NCBI RefSeq assembly: GCF_002443255.2
Contig: NW_019211455.1
Location: forward strand, 20,435,126-20,499,125
Direction: 5' to 3'
Origin: Varroa destructor
Lineage: Eukaryota; Arthropoda; Arachnida; Mesostigmata; Varroidae
DNA length: 64,000 nucleotides
The translations under genes were made by a program, and so were the position numbers. This document shows, piece by piece, positions 34,831-47,100 of this stretch. The notes beneath the pieces were generated by a model that saw only the letters and a program-made list of their open reading frames with translations, did not search any database and had not been told where the DNA came from. How positions within the stretch are numbered: the first letter of the stretch is position 1; each line of letters begins with the position of its first letter.

Positions 34831-35844
34831 TGATGGGGCGGGGCCAATTTCCGTCTTTTTCTAGCAGCGAATTCATAGATCCCAGGTCCATGGAATAGGA
34901 CGGGACTTCTTTTTTCGGCTTTCCCTCGTAAGCTGGCACGTGCCCTAGCCGTGTGCGTAGTCGCGTGCTTTAGTCTATATCCCCTGGTCCGGAAAATAAC
35001 CCGTCATTGATCGACGAACAGTTTTCCTCATTTCTGGGGATTCCTGATGGCAGGTTTGAACTAATGACGTGACCGTCTGAGATTCCCTCGGAATAGTTCG
35101 ATATAGGACGGCTTTGTTGAGAATGAACCCAAGATCTATTGTCCGTTTCGTAACACCCATGTGACCGCCGCTCATCCAGGACACGATGATGGTTGCTCGA
35201 AGCCCATAATCGATGCACTGAAGGTGGTATTTTTGATGATGAACATACGGATTAACAGATTCGCAGTGTCAACGCAACTGGACCCTGCCTGGGTTCCGCA
35301 GGGATCCTTGTCTTAACAACCAAAATTCCTACCTGTCATCATTATTACAGCATACTTGTGAAGCTAAGTTTCTTATTTAGTGTTTCATTGTATCAAATAT
35401 GTTCGGTATTGCAATAGCATTCCTTGCATCTTCCTTCCTTTGAAAGGCGCCTCTTCCCAATTACGCATATGTGCTTGAAATTCACTTGTACGAGAACTGA
35501 ACATCATGATATCGAAGAAAAAACATTTGCGTTTAGTTGACTTTCGAGTTCCTTAGACCCATTTTTGTTTGCCACAGTAGTGGCAACCATTGTAAACCCA
35601 ACTTCAACGAAAATTAACTTACCACTCTGTCCATTTACTGATCAACGCTCTAGTCGACCAGCAAAGAGGACATATTCATCTTTTCCAAGATCAATTTTTA
35701 GGCCACATGCTTTTTCCACCTTAGCTGGCAGTATAGGTAGTAAAAGCCTTATATTTGGCCTGCTCATCTATCGTGCGGAAGCGCGTTCATTTATGCATAC
35801 GATGCAGACAGGCTAAGCCAATGTGTTATTGTTGCTATATATTA

Positions 35845-35871
35845 TTGTTGTTGTTGTTGTTGTTGTTGTTG
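35845..35871. repeat. (TTG)9 trinucleotide repeat
   Basis: Nine perfect TTG units followed by TCG TTG CTG. A frame through it reads poly-Leu, which I regard as a by-product of the repeat. Confidence 0.92.
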
Positions 35872-36138
35872 TCGTTGCTGACCCCTGACATTTTGGCAGG
35901 ATCGAGGTGGGCTAACAAAGGCGTCTTAGTCGAAGAGAAATTGGTAAGCTGGCCAACAGAGGCGGTTCATAAAGATCCAGGCTCTGGTTCTTCGTGAGGA
36001 CTTTGGCCATGCGACTCGGAAGAATTGGCCTGATGGAGGTTCACGTATGGCGGGGAACGAGCAAGCTGAAGTGTCTATGTTATTCGGTATGTTATGTTAT
36101 TATGACGTCTGGTCAATTTTCCGCTTGAACGACGCGAG

Positions 36139-36570
36139 ATGGAAAAGTTCACGTGGGAGATCTGTTTCTCGAGCGCCGTTTGTTCACGAACGAGGACTCT
36201 CAAGCAAAAGGCAGCAAGCCAAGGGGGCGCAGCGAACTGTACAACAACCGCTGCGTTGCTAGCGGCCTCGGCAGCGACGTTGGTCGATGCCAGCAGAATC
36301 AGCAGCCGCGGCGGCGACGCACAAGCAATAACTGAAATCGAGCGAGCGACAGGAATAGGAAGTAAAAGCGGAAAAGGACGCTGGCCAGAGAGAGAAGAAG
36401 GAGGTGGAGCGCTGCAGAAACGGACAAGACGATTTTACGAGGTGGTTCGGGGCATAGCTTCAATCATCGTACGCTTACCTAGTAGTTTTGGTAGATCTGG
36501 GGCGGCTGGCCGGTTGCTGCGGGCTAACATAACGGTTGCTGGGTACATTTTTTGGGGAGAGAGAACCTGA
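36139..36570 (+). CDS. Best codon-bias candidate: 143-aa Ala/Gly/Arg-rich protein
   Basis: ATG to TGA. About 73% of codons begin with a purine and about 40% with G, the strongest codon-position skew I found, although the DNA is purine-rich overall. The product has an Ala-rich segment near residues 35-47 (TTTAALLAASAATLVDA) and a basic Gly/Glu stretch near 78-96 (KSGKGRWPEREEGGGA). A hydrophobic basic C-terminal part follows (GIASIIVRLP, GRLLRANITVAGYIFW). No conserved domain is recognised. It may be a 5' exon or leader of the gene suggested by the exon at 36,749. The alternative is a long chance frame in a GC-rich promoter-like island. Confidence 0.3.
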   Translation: MEKFTWEICFSSAVCSRTRTLKQKAASQGGAANCTTTAALLAASAATLVDASRISSRGGDAQAITEIERATGIGSKSGKGRWPEREEGGGALQKRTRRFYEVVRGIASIIVRLPSSFGRSGAAGRLLRANITVAGYIFWGERT

Positions 36571-36748
36571 ATGAAAAATTTCACAAACGATTACATTGAG
36601 TGATGGCGGCCCACTGGCGAACGAGCACTGCACGAATGGGGATAGCATGTGTACGACTGTTATAAAACCTAGCTGTATGCGTCTTTGGTGACAGAATATT
36701 CACAAAATTCAATGAATGAACAATAAATAAATGTGACAATATACACAG

Positions 36749-36788
36749 TTTGAAGAACTTGGCTTTGACGAGCGACTATTGCATCAAC
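36749..36788 (+). CDS. Possible 40-base exon reading like a DEAD-box helicase Q-motif start
   Basis: ATACACAG at 36,741-36,748 gives an acceptor and GTAAGT at 36,789 a full donor. The 40 bases between read FEELGFDERLLHQ plus one base. DEAD-box helicases open their core with F..(L/M)..D..L just before the Q motif; DDX56/Dbp9-type proteins have an F-x-x-(L/M)-G-L-D-x-R-L-L pattern there. Upstream the frame is closed by a TGA, consistent with an exon start. The expected following parts (PT-IQ, GSGKT, DEAD) were not seen in the next kilobases. This is therefore either a gene with a long intron, an isolated relic, or coincidence over 13 residues. Confidence 0.25.
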
Positions 36789-36799
36789 GTAAGTACGCG

Positions 36800-39200
36800 T
36801 ATTATACGTTTATCCTTTTAGACGTTTTTCCTAAGACTAATGTTGATAGCTGTTGTAGTTTTCGATAGCATTCAATAGATTATGCCTGAAGCGCTAAATA
36901 AGATGAAACTTTTTATGCCAAAATAATATTTTTAGCGTTGTCTGAGACTCATCCTATAACTTTAGTAATTTGGCCAAAACATTAAGAACATATAGACGAA
37001 CGTCTCATGCAGTGCAGATAAGTTAACCCGCATGATATTATTATAAATCCACTGAATTTATAAATTATTCGTAATGTTATATTATATTGTAAAAATATAA
37101 GATCGCGTTAAGAAATGTGAAATGAAAACTCATATATTTAATTGTTTTTTGCGCAAGTTATATGGAACCCAGTCATTAGCAGTATCTATATGCAAACTCA
37201 ATACGTTGAAATTAATCTAACTTCATCAAAGCTACTATTGAGATGATTCCGGTTGGATACTTTGAAGTGTATCACTTTAGATTATTAAATTATATCGTTC
37301 ATGTACGGGCTTCTAATAAACAATAGCGTATTCCTGGTGAAACAGCCTTTAGAATTGGCACCGATGACGACCCTACGCTCGCCCAACTACCTAACACTTT
37401 TCTTTGAAACACGTCTTCTTAGTTCGCTTGATTTCTACACAATCACTTCTCACTCGCAATAATTGCTTGCTGTTACCACAAATCACCATGAGGGCTTCTA
37501 TTCTTCACAGCGTTTGTTGAGAAGTGTTTGTGTTTTTGGGGGTACTGACATTCCCTTGAAAGATGGAGGGGACATGTGAATATGTGACGCGGGGCAGAAG
37601 AGGGAGATCGAGGCCCCATTAATGAACATTCCATTAACCGCCCACTGTCAGTGCAATCCCGTACCCATTAACCGTCTGGATGAGTGCTTACACGCAAAGA
37701 ACAGCATCAGCGGCTGCTCAATGAGGACTTTTTAGCAAAGACAGAGAGGGAGACTTGCGCTAAGCTGCGTCGGTGCAGCGGCGACCAAAATTAAGCAGTT
37801 CACAAATGTTTTATAGCTATATACAGACAAGCTGGCCTAAACGTTATATTGAAGTTCTATAATTATTAACGTATTACAACTATATATAGGATAGAGCAAA
37901 AGTTACCTAACGATTTGACAGTCTTTATTTTAGATCTCTACAACATATGATCGTGTATAAAAGTAGGCATAGAGTATAGGGTTCGTGGTTGTGTTTCAAG
38001 CTCTAAATGACGAACGGTATATGTTTCTCGTAAAAATAAAAGTTGTTTATATCTAAAAAATAATCAGTCTTGCTCCCATTAGTTTTGTAGTAAATGGTCT
38101 ATGCATAGTTTGTATCCTGTGTAAGTGTACCAATCGTCATTTTGACATGCACTACATACATATATTTGAACCGAGATCGGTTCTACAATAGTTTCAACTT
38201 AAATTGACACTTTTTTATTTTCGTAAATTAAGGTTAGCCAAATATTTTTTAGATGACCCTCTTCAACTGGTCTATTTCTTTTGTCCGCGACAAACTAGTG
38301 GCAGTTTGAAATGGACGACCTTCAAAGTTGAGACTCTACCCACAACTTAATGGTTACGAACTTCTTTTTTACACATAAGTTTAACGAGGCTATATCGTAT
38401 GCCTTCAAGCAGTTAAATTTTTCATCCTTTTACCTTGCAGAAGAGTAATTTTGGCATAATACGATACTAATTTTGTCATATCTACTTTATTGGCGCGGAC
38501 GCAATAAAGCTGTTTGATGGATGATATTCAATAATAATATCGGCAGATGATAATAAGGATAATCAGCAGATGTATTTTTCGATAAATCTGTTTTTATTGC
38601 GAATATTGAGTAAAATCGAGCTAATAAAATTGTTAAACAAGTTAAGCATATATTATTTTTATGCTATTTTTCTGCCTCAAATCTGGAACAGTTATATTGT
38701 AGAGGTCGTTAAAATCACTAAGTTGATACTATATCTACTATACCTATACAAACGCAAGAAAAAAAAGCCGAATACAAAAATGACGTTAATTATTAAAAAA
38801 TAAGCATACATTAATCTAGATCTCAATGTTTCATATCTAATCTATGAAAATAGATGTTCTAAAACGTTCCCCCCTTGCTGTATCACACAGTCCTTAACAA
38901 GGCCAAGTATATATACCTGACAGAGTATCCAAAATATACAACTATATATACTGTCCATCTGACTGCTCACACTGATTTGCCCCTGTCACCCAGAAATAAA
39001 CTGCACCCCCCGGCCGAGTCGTCCCGCCCCTTGTCTTTCCGCACTTATCATCGTACCTAATCAGTGACCTAGCAGCGCAATCATAAGCGGGTCTTTGGTC
39101 CCGTTGTAGTCCAGACCTATTCTATTTTCTATTGCTCTACGATTAGGCAGGTTTACTGGCTTTCGCACTAGTTGTAGCCAATATCAATAGGAACTAGAAA
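36800..39200. other. AT-rich interval, no gene recognised
   Basis: Dense stops; the longest frame is a 77-codon Ile/Leu/Lys-rich one (38,570-38,803) of composition expected from AT-rich DNA. No helicase motif continuing the 36,749 candidate was found by eye. Confidence 0.4.
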
Positions 39201-39218
39201 CAGCTAGCACAATGGCCT

Positions 39219-39524
39219 TCATAGACCCTTGGCTAGCGTTCTGACGGCGAGGCACCGACAGGCCGATGTGTTAGGACTACGTTGTTGATACAGGACACCG
39301 CCGGCTTTACGCGAAACGGGTGAAGGGACGTTAAACGAAATAGGCGAATCTGACCACGACCGCAGTGTCAACTTCATGAACGGCGAGTGTATTAAGCAAT
39401 GCTTGTGTCGGTGATGACCATATGACAGAATGGTTGCTCGACCGCCCGCTTGCCTGGGCAGATGGCTCGGTAGAAGCCTGATCCAGTTGCTGTACGCGTG
39501 TGCATGATGATCAGAGACGCCCAT
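39219..39524 (-). CDS. Candidate ORF, 101 aa, His/Ser/Arg-rich
   Basis: Minus-strand ATG to TGA in a GC-richer island with G/C-ending codons common. The N-terminus is His-rich (MGVSDHHAHAYSNW), followed by an HHRHKH patch and a basic Ser/Pro-rich C-terminus. No recognisable domain, signal peptide or splice signal. An overlapping 85-codon frame on the same strand (39,392-39,649) shows the island is open in more than one phase. Confidence 0.17.
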   Translation of the reverse strand: MGVSDHHAHAYSNWIRLLPSHLPRQAGGRATILSYGHHRHKHCLIHSPFMKLTLRSWSDSPISFNVPSPVSRKAGGVLYQQRSPNTSACRCLAVRTLAKGL

Positions 39525-39775
39525 GGATGGACTTGGCTCATACGGCTGAGGAACGACTGTTTTGGCCCCGTGAAATCGTCACGTAGCCTGTAAACCATAA
39601 AATGACGATCGCATTGGCAGTCGTTGCCATTGCCACTGTCACAGCTCATGTTTGCGCTGTTGCCGAAAGTGGGTTCCTAAGGGCGGGACAGTTAGGGCAG
39701 GGTGTAGGGGGACGGCCGGACTTGGAGGACGGCAGTCGCGTTGACTTATTATAAAAACCTTTTCGCTCCTAAAGA

Positions 39776-39789
39776 AGAGAGAGAGAGAG
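39776..39789. repeat. (AG)n microsatellite
   Basis: Seven AG units followed by CGAGAGG, within a purine-rich stretch of about 35 bases. Confidence 0.75.
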
Positions 39790-39899
39790 CGAGAGGAAAA
39801 GGGAAGGTTAGCGTGAGGAATAAATTATATCGTTTAAGTGATGTTGCTATTAAAACAGATAGAGTTATGACTAAAATAACCATATTTGAGAACTAGTAA

Positions 39900-42600
39900 A
39901 GTATATTGTAGTTGCTCGATGAACATGACGGTCTTCTGATTTGGCAATGCGATGTTACATATAGAATGAAGTTAAAGCAGCAAGTGTCTATATTATATCA
40001 GGTGGCCTGAAGGTCGCTGCGGCCGGCGACATGATGTAGCTTTTTGTAGCCGAATTAGCAGATGTGTTCCCCTTCGATTCTAAAGGCTGTTTAGTTAAAA
40101 ATTTAACAGTGTTGTCTGTATTTATCGCCCCTAGTCACAGTAATGGCTTTGTCAAGCTGGGCAAATCCGTCACCACGTCAAAGAGAAACATTAGCCTGGT
40201 CATCGGCTTATTTCTCCTTATGAGCCGAGGGTCTACACTAACATAAAAAAAAACAGCACCGTGCTCACATTTGTTTGTAGGCTATATTGTCCGCAGGACA
40301 GTGCAGGTGTTTTCCGGAGATTTGAGTCTGTTTTTTCGCTGGTCCTTAGTGACAATCATCGCCACACGACGGGAAAATGCACTCTATTTCATTGATCTGC
40401 TATTGGCACATCGAATCTATTAGCACTATTGTCCTACGCCAGGTTATCTTCGGCGGACACGGGGTGATTACAGACGTGGGGCGAGTAGATAAGCGAAAAA
40501 TAAGCGACTGGATTCTACCGTCGTTATGTCGATTCATAGCATATTAACAGCGGTTGCACCGTCCAGTGTTGTTTTTTCGTAGCATACAATTGTGTCGCTA
40601 TCTAACGATAACAGCTTCAGGCCGCTCGATACGGAATGCCCGCTAGTCTAAACCAGACCGAAGTTTATTCTATACAATGTAGTCGCTATGGAGTCAATCA
40701 TCTGCAACAGCGATCGACGACACTTCCGTTCGCAGAACCCTATTTCAGCAACGTACATAGCTGATATATGCTAGGTCAAGCTCCTAGTAAAACAACGCTG
40801 CATCCTTCTAGATTTCAATAAAGATTATGTTCGGTTAAATGTTTTCTATGACTATATACATCGAGCCGTAACGCATAGCAATGACCAGTATCAAGGTTGC
40901 ACTCACTAATCTGTCGAGAACATTTTATAGCTTCTATCAGACAGGACAGTCCGCAGCTCACCTGCCTTGTTCATTTACTATACAATCAAAAGCTATCTTG
41001 TATTGCTCCCCGTCACCTGCACCTGTCGTAGCTGGCTGCAGCAGAAATCTAAGCGAACGAGCCGCCATCACAGTCGCTCTCTGGGAATTGCTGGATTTAG
41101 TTTTATGCCGTTTTCAGTAGGACCAGGAAGAAAGGAGGCCGGATTTGAGATTACCATTACTCAAATTGTACTCCGCCACTAGCGCAATTTCAGTAAAGTT
41201 TTATCCCTCATGAAATACTCCATATGGCTTCCGATGTGGCCGCATGACCGCGTACGCTCGCGTGTAAGGACTCCCAAAGGTGTACATCGGTCTGGTGGTA
41301 GCGCTATAAAATATGTAGGCTCACTCCACCCACGCTCTATGTTCCGTCGCTAAAAGCGGTTTAGACAGATATATAAACCCAGACAGTGCTAGCGGGTGAA
41401 ATATACGCACTAGCCGAAACAATAAGCCATCGAGCCCGCTAGCTGCGGTCGTGGATGGCATTAGTTATTTATTGGGCCGTTAAAATGTTTAAAATCGCAA
41501 TTTGTACGTGGGTTTCAAACATGTGCTATAGTCAGCGGTCGTCATGTTGGAGACTTGTTGTCATATCGCTAGATAGATAACAACTAACTGCTCTCTGACT
41601 CTTTTCATAATAAGAAGCGATTGTATCGAGAAGACCGCATTGTAATTCCTCGATGTTGAAGCTTTTTGTTCGTCTCAGAGACGCTCGAGTAGTCATCCGA
41701 AAGATACCACCAGATACGTTTAGGTTTTTAGCCGTAATGGGAAGCTTTTCAGTAATATTGTTTGCAATTAGAATTGAAGATCACCATTATTTGACCCGTG
41801 GTACTACTGATCGACTTATTGGAAATAATCATTCAACTATGCATGGAGCCATCATTACCTTCGCAGCCCCGATTTGATCGGATATTTCCGCAGGCAACAT
41901 CTACTTAGTTGCTTTATCACAAATTTCGATTTTTACCGGCGCGGTATGATACGTCGGTGTATCACACTTCGAAGTACTGAAATCAAATCTCAAGACATTA
42001 TCTGTACTGTATTATATCTAATTGTTTCGTATTTTGTTTTTCTTTTGAAGTGTGAAGAACATGAACGTTTATTGAGTTCAAACGTTGTGATCTGCTAGCA
42101 AAATCCGAGTCTGAGCGATCAATAAAAGGCTTCAATAGCTCTACAATTACAAAACTAAATGTATGCACAAGTCGATGCACCATAGTGAGGTAATAATCCT
42201 ATTGAACATCGTGATAAATAGGAATCTATCTATTCGTTAAAGTTAACAAAACAATACTGTTATTTGGATCTGTATGATGGAAAAACCGCGGAGTAGGAAA
42301 GTAGTATTTTTCAAGGTTTCATCAACCCCGCTCTACCTGAAATCTGGCTGAATTTTTTTCTAGGTAGATTCAATCGTTGTCTGATGGAGCAAATCCTAAT
42401 CTAGACTGCTACGAATACCATAACAAGTTTCTAGGCCACGAAGTTTCAACTCGGTACAACCACTCGCAGGATTCAGCTACGTGCGATGTTTTTGTTTATG
42501 TTGCTTTTTTGACAGTTGTTATTTACGCACTATGAAGCTTTTGAATCCGTTCGTTTACGAGTTCCTTTCTATCTTTCATGAAAGAGACCTCAATAATAGC
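39900..42600. other. No gene recognised
   Basis: Several 60-80 codon frames only. An ATG frame at 41,653-41,877 (74 aa) has a basic start and a hydrophobic middle but no other support. Confidence 0.35.
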
Positions 42601-42651
42601 GACAAACGAAGGGCGCTCCTATCATGAAGTTATGAAAAACTTAACGTAAAA

Positions 42652-42996
42652 ATGTTAAAATCAAATTCTGTGCATAAAGCATTTTTTTTTTTACTACTCA
42701 TAGGTTATACCGATGACAGTGGTGCCGTGTTACGTTACAAGTTGAAATCCTCGCAGAAGTATTCTTCTGCAAAATTTAAAAATGAACAAATAATAAGGCT
42801 ACATTCGAGCAAAGGATCTCCATTCTGGACCAACTTGCCCGGAACTGGGGTCGTGAAAACTTCTTTAATAAACTTGAAGAACAAGCAAAATATGTCACTG
42901 GTAGATGAGTGTAACGAGGAAGATTGCCCTATCCCTGTTATAGTCCGAGTAGTTGAAACAGAGCTTGATATCATTACTGTTTATCTATCGAACTGA
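42652..42996 (+). CDS. Candidate ORF, 114 aa, possible signal peptide
   Basis: ATG to TGA. The first 18 residues combine a Lys, a His-Lys pair and a Phe/Leu core (AFFFLLLIGY), resembling a signal peptide; the Phe run comes from a T9 homopolymer. The remainder is balanced: a Lys/Ser-rich part (RYKLKSSQKYSSAKFK), then an acidic Cys-containing patch (DECNEEDCP) leading into a beta-like stretch (IPVIVRVVETELDIITVYL). About 59% of codons start with a purine. No family is recognised. A 79-codon minus frame overlaps. Confidence 0.24.
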   Translation: MLKSNSVHKAFFFLLLIGYTDDSGAVLRYKLKSSQKYSSAKFKNEQIIRLHSSKGSPFWTNLPGTGVVKTSLINLKNKQNMSLVDECNEEDCPIPVIVRVVETELDIITVYLSN

Positions 42997-43585
42997 AAAA
43001 AGTTCCTCGATGTTCCATTGCGGTACAACAATTCAGTCAAGTCATAAGATGTGAGCACAGACTACCGCATGCCCTGAACTTGGTTCTTATTAGCATACAG
43101 AGGGAATGATCCACCGTCTACTTGGACGCTAGCCTTGATTCATCGAACACAGATCCAATTTAAGCCGAGCTATCTGCTGGTACAAGCTTCATTACAATGT
43201 TTCTTTTTAAATCATTAGATCAGCACACAGAATGCACAGACAAATGATACGCCTATGAATTTGAAAGGTACGTTTTTGTTAGTACTGCCTCTACTCCGAG
43301 TCGCGCCACGATACGTAAGTACTAGGCAGCTTAAGTAGAAAATGAAAATCACTCAATAGTATTGCCGATTATATAGTAACACTCGTTTGCCGATATCAAT
43401 TCATGTACATACGATTGTTCTTAGAAACGAGCGAATTGTGCTTGGGATCGAAGCTAGAAGATATCTATGATTGATTGTTATGGCGTTTGGTGAAAAGTTC
43501 GAAGTAGTTGGATTTGGCCAAGTGACTTCCTTTTCCAACAGTAGTAAATCGTCCTAACTCTGGAACTTTCCACACCTATTTTTAG

Positions 43586-43942
43586 AGTGTAAGTCTTTTA
43601 TTGTGTCATCATTTTTGTTCCCTGTCAACGGCTATATTAGCTGTGGCGCGTGATACAGGGGTATGTATAAGGTATCAGAATGTATACTTGAAGCAAGCAT
43701 TTTTCGCGCGCACAACAACCTGCCGCAACAGTTGTCTCAGAGGGTCCCGTCCCAAGTATGCTGAGCCTCTGAAACGACCATTGGTGCTTTTTGATCTTGA
43801 GGAATACAATTGTATGATGAAAAGCTCAATCGATGATACGATGAACAAGCCGTTAAAGAAATGTATGAGAAAATGTGTTGCTCATATAAAAAAAGAAAGC
43901 CAGTCATCTTCTTTTGAGTTGACTACAGCCGAATTCACATAA
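43586..43942 (+). CDS. Candidate exon, 118 codons, Cys/Lys-rich C-terminus
   Basis: CACACCTATTTTTAG supplies a good acceptor, and its TAG is the in-frame stop that bounds the open stretch. From 43,586 the frame is open to TAA at 43,940. The second half is the more convincing: LKRPLVLFDLEEYNCMMKSS, then a KKCMRKC basic Cys patch and a Ser-rich acidic end. No domain is recognised. It lies about 590 bases downstream of the 42,652 ORF on the same strand; the intervening sequence could be an intron but no good donor was found at the end of that ORF. Confidence 0.24.
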   Translation, partial: SVSLLLCHHFCSLSTAILAVARDTGVCIRYQNVYLKQAFFARTTTCRNSCLRGSRPKYAEPLKRPLVLFDLEEYNCMMKSSIDDTMNKPLKKCMRKCVAHIKKESQSSSFELTTAEFT

Positions 43943-44040
43943 TGCTAACTTCTTAGTGGCGGTCCTTTCCTAGGAACAAGTAGGCTTTCAGGAGGGTCCG
44001 TACGTGTTTTAGGCTACCCCCTACGTGTTGAGTTTTACCT

Positions 44041-44183
44041 CCGATATCGCCGTTAGGTACTTTATCAGACGGCTGGCTCCCAATGCGAAGCTAGCTTTCT
44101 ATGCCCAGGTTATAAAGCTAGATTGCAACGTTTCCCTAAGATCAGCCGGCAAATACGCTACCCATTAAGCTGTTATGGACACT
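44041..44183 (-). mobile_element. tRNA-derived SINE-like repeat, copy 2
   Basis: CCGATATCGCCGTTAGG at its left edge matches the 49.8 kb copy (CCGATATCGCTGTTAGG) at all but one base. Its right edge CGCTACCCATTAAGCTG matches CGCTATCCGCTAAGCTG. On the minus strand the latter is an A-box, CAGCTTAATGGG (44,172-44,161). The B-box position near 44,105-44,115 is decayed (GCTTTATAACC). Orientation is minus, as in the 49.8 kb copy. Target duplications and a clear A-rich tail are not visible. Confidence 0.65.
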
Positions 44184-44199
44184 AGCCAAATCCTCGTAT

Positions 44200-47100
44200 G
44201 AATCGTATTGTTACGCGTGTTGAGCACTTGATATGCGCTCTAGGCGCAAGGGATGTACCTGAAACAATCACGACAAGATTTTTGCCCAGTGGTTGTTTTT
44301 TCTTTAGTTACTAGTTAGCTAGTCGTCAAGCGCCTAAAGGCCCTCAATAAACCAATTTTCCACATCTGCCGCCAACCATTCACAAAAGTTCGCATCGTAA
44401 GGTATTCGTTGGTATTATGCGATAACATACGTTGACAACGATCTATGCGGGCCCACGGTTACTTAAAGTAGGCTAACAATGCGGGGTCGAGTTTAACAAC
44501 AAACGCCTACGTTCCTCGATAACAAGAAACAGTACAGACATAGAACTAAATTAGTTTTTAGCCATGATTATTAGCTAAAAATACATAATACCTCAGTAAA
44601 CGCAAGCAAAAAAAAAGAAGCATCATTTATATAAAGTGTGATCTTCCTGGGTTAGAACCACCTGATGGGGCACACGTACCCAGCTCACGCTGACTCAACA
44701 AAGGGCAAAATTTAGTTTGCTTTCAACGGCACTTGGTGAATAGCGTTTATTTTCTTATTGTGTATCTGGGATTATGGCGTCAGCACGTAGCAAGCGGGTT
44801 AATGGCAGGTGTTGGCTTTACGCTATAAATCGTTCACAGTGAGCCCAACAGCGTGTTTGAGTGGCGCCCTAAAGTTCATGGCTCCCTTTTACACGATGTT
44901 GCGCGCGGCGTTTAATCGTACGGGGTGTTGACTTAAAACGAACGAGGTCATACACACAATATAGGTGCGGCTTATATATTTATTGACATTGTTACATTGT
45001 CAAGTGTATGGTATAGAGCTTACGAATGTGCCTATCCTAGCGTCCGTAACAGTACTATAAAAAGAGTGCATTCGAAATAAGCTATCTTCTCTTTAGTATT
45101 ATGTTTTTACAATTACGATGTGTTACCGATGCATGACGATCATTCATTTGATACAGAAAAACATTACATCAACTATCAGATATGGCGAATTAAAGTGAAG
45201 AGATTCGCTATTATATATCTATTACATTTTTCGACAATTTATGTTTCGTTTTGTCCCTTCGAGTTATTGAGGGTTAACTTATGAGGGCCGACCTATTCAG
45301 CCTGTTCTTAAAATTCATTCACGGCCGTTTAATAGGCGTGGACCAAACGAGTGTAGCCTACGGACCATACCGTACAGCAAACAGACAGCAGGTACCACCA
45401 GCGGTAATATGTGTACGATATATGGAAAAAAGCATCGATCAACTGTCAACTTCAGTGGGAGTTCACAGTGGCTAACACATATAACGGTAGTCATAAACGA
45501 ACTTCAGCGTATTTCGTTCGCCGTTCGCCAGCAAACAAAAAAAAAACGAAAACAAATCATAAAGAAAACAGAACAAAAACACCGCTCAGATTAGCAACTG
45601 AACCTTCCGAGGAAATAATGAAACAGCGACTCGATTTCCGGTGGGCTAACTTCGTCGAACGCGAAGTGCGACGATAGAGCTTAGATCGCGGCGACAGGCA
45701 GCCATATATAGAAACAAGCAAACACGCTGCTACGAATATAAGTCATAATAAGCGTCTACAAACATCTAGCGTAACAGTCCTTCCTATTCGTAATAAAGGG
45801 CCAATACCTAGTTCGCTGGCTGGCAGGCAGGCAGGCAGGCAGCCAGTACGACTAGCTGTGTGGCAAACGAGCCCGCAAAACACTTCTACGAAAAGTGACA
45901 TGCTAACTAGCCTTTTTTAGGTTGTTGACCACAAATCTGGCCAACTTGCAACCTCCTATGACGACGACGAGGCCAGAAAAGGAGACGGAAATGAGAAACT
46001 GGTTTTCAGTTAGTACAGGAAGGAGGAGGGCATAGTATAACATTGCTTAGTTCGGATGCGGCATGTTTGCAAATGCATGCTCAACCTCATCGGAACTGGC
46101 GGCAACCGTGGAAAAAGCAAGAGTCTTTGACGCTATGATGCCACTATATCCACGTGCTAGGAAACGAATCCGTTACACAAGTAGCTGAACGTTGTTATTA
46201 CCATCCTTTACGGTACTCCAGTAGGGACGCATTACTAGTTTTTCTCTGCGATGGGAGCGCTCGAAGCCACTATAGGCCCCGACAAGACAACCGCGAGTTG
46301 ATCAAGAAGTAGACAACTCCTGGCCAGATGCTTTGTCTTTGGAGTCGTTTTCAGGACTGTTCACCTTTTTTTAGGGGGCTGTTAAGAGCTTCGGATTACT
46401 CTTCATTGAGTTGTGACTCTAAAACCAATGATGTATCTACAATTAGATAATCGCTTCACACACGAGTTTCATTGGAAGGTAAGGGTGGCGTTTCATATTT
46501 TACCCCCGCAGCATATTGTTCACAGAGGTTAGCAATGCCTATTCTCGCGGAGAAAGCAGGATGACCTTGGTAAGCGCCCGTGGCGATTGAATTTGAGTGA
46601 TGACCTTGTAAAGCGCGTACTTGAGCTCGTATTTAGACGCGGTACATGACAGCCTAATTATTTAGTATGTCAGGTCTGTGTCGCTAATGTCCCGACGGTA
46701 ATCACGCTGCCCATTGAAAATCGAGTAACCGTATACAGGAAAAGGACCGTTTCGTGCCCAGCTAAATACGTAAGGCACGCATGCAAAACAATGCTTGCGG
46801 CATCAACAAGCGACCGTATCGTTATGCGGTAGGATAGCAGTTAATCAATTGAGTTTTTTTTCTACTACTCTACTTCTATGAGTTTTTTTTTTGGTCTTCT
46901 TCTAAAACGATTAAAGTAGAAATGTCCTATTTTCAGTTTTTATTGATTCATCTGCTTGCTAAAACGGTATCAAAAATGCGTAATTTAAAGTACGTGATAT
47001 TGTTTACTGCAGATGCACTATTTTCGCCGATGACATAAAAGTTCTGTCTTACTTTGCACGTCATCTCTTTTAGCCCAATAGAAGTTAGTCATTGATAAAT

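Noticed and set aside
35755..35997. Poly-Leu ORF
   Set aside because: Openness produced by the (TTG)9 repeat; starts at TTG, not ATG.
45411..45677. Lys/Thr-rich ORF
   Set aside because: Generated by an A-rich tract; three overlapping phases are equally open.
46771..46780. miR-124-like start (TAAGGCACGC)
   Set aside because: Ten-base match only, with no precursor hairpin on either side.
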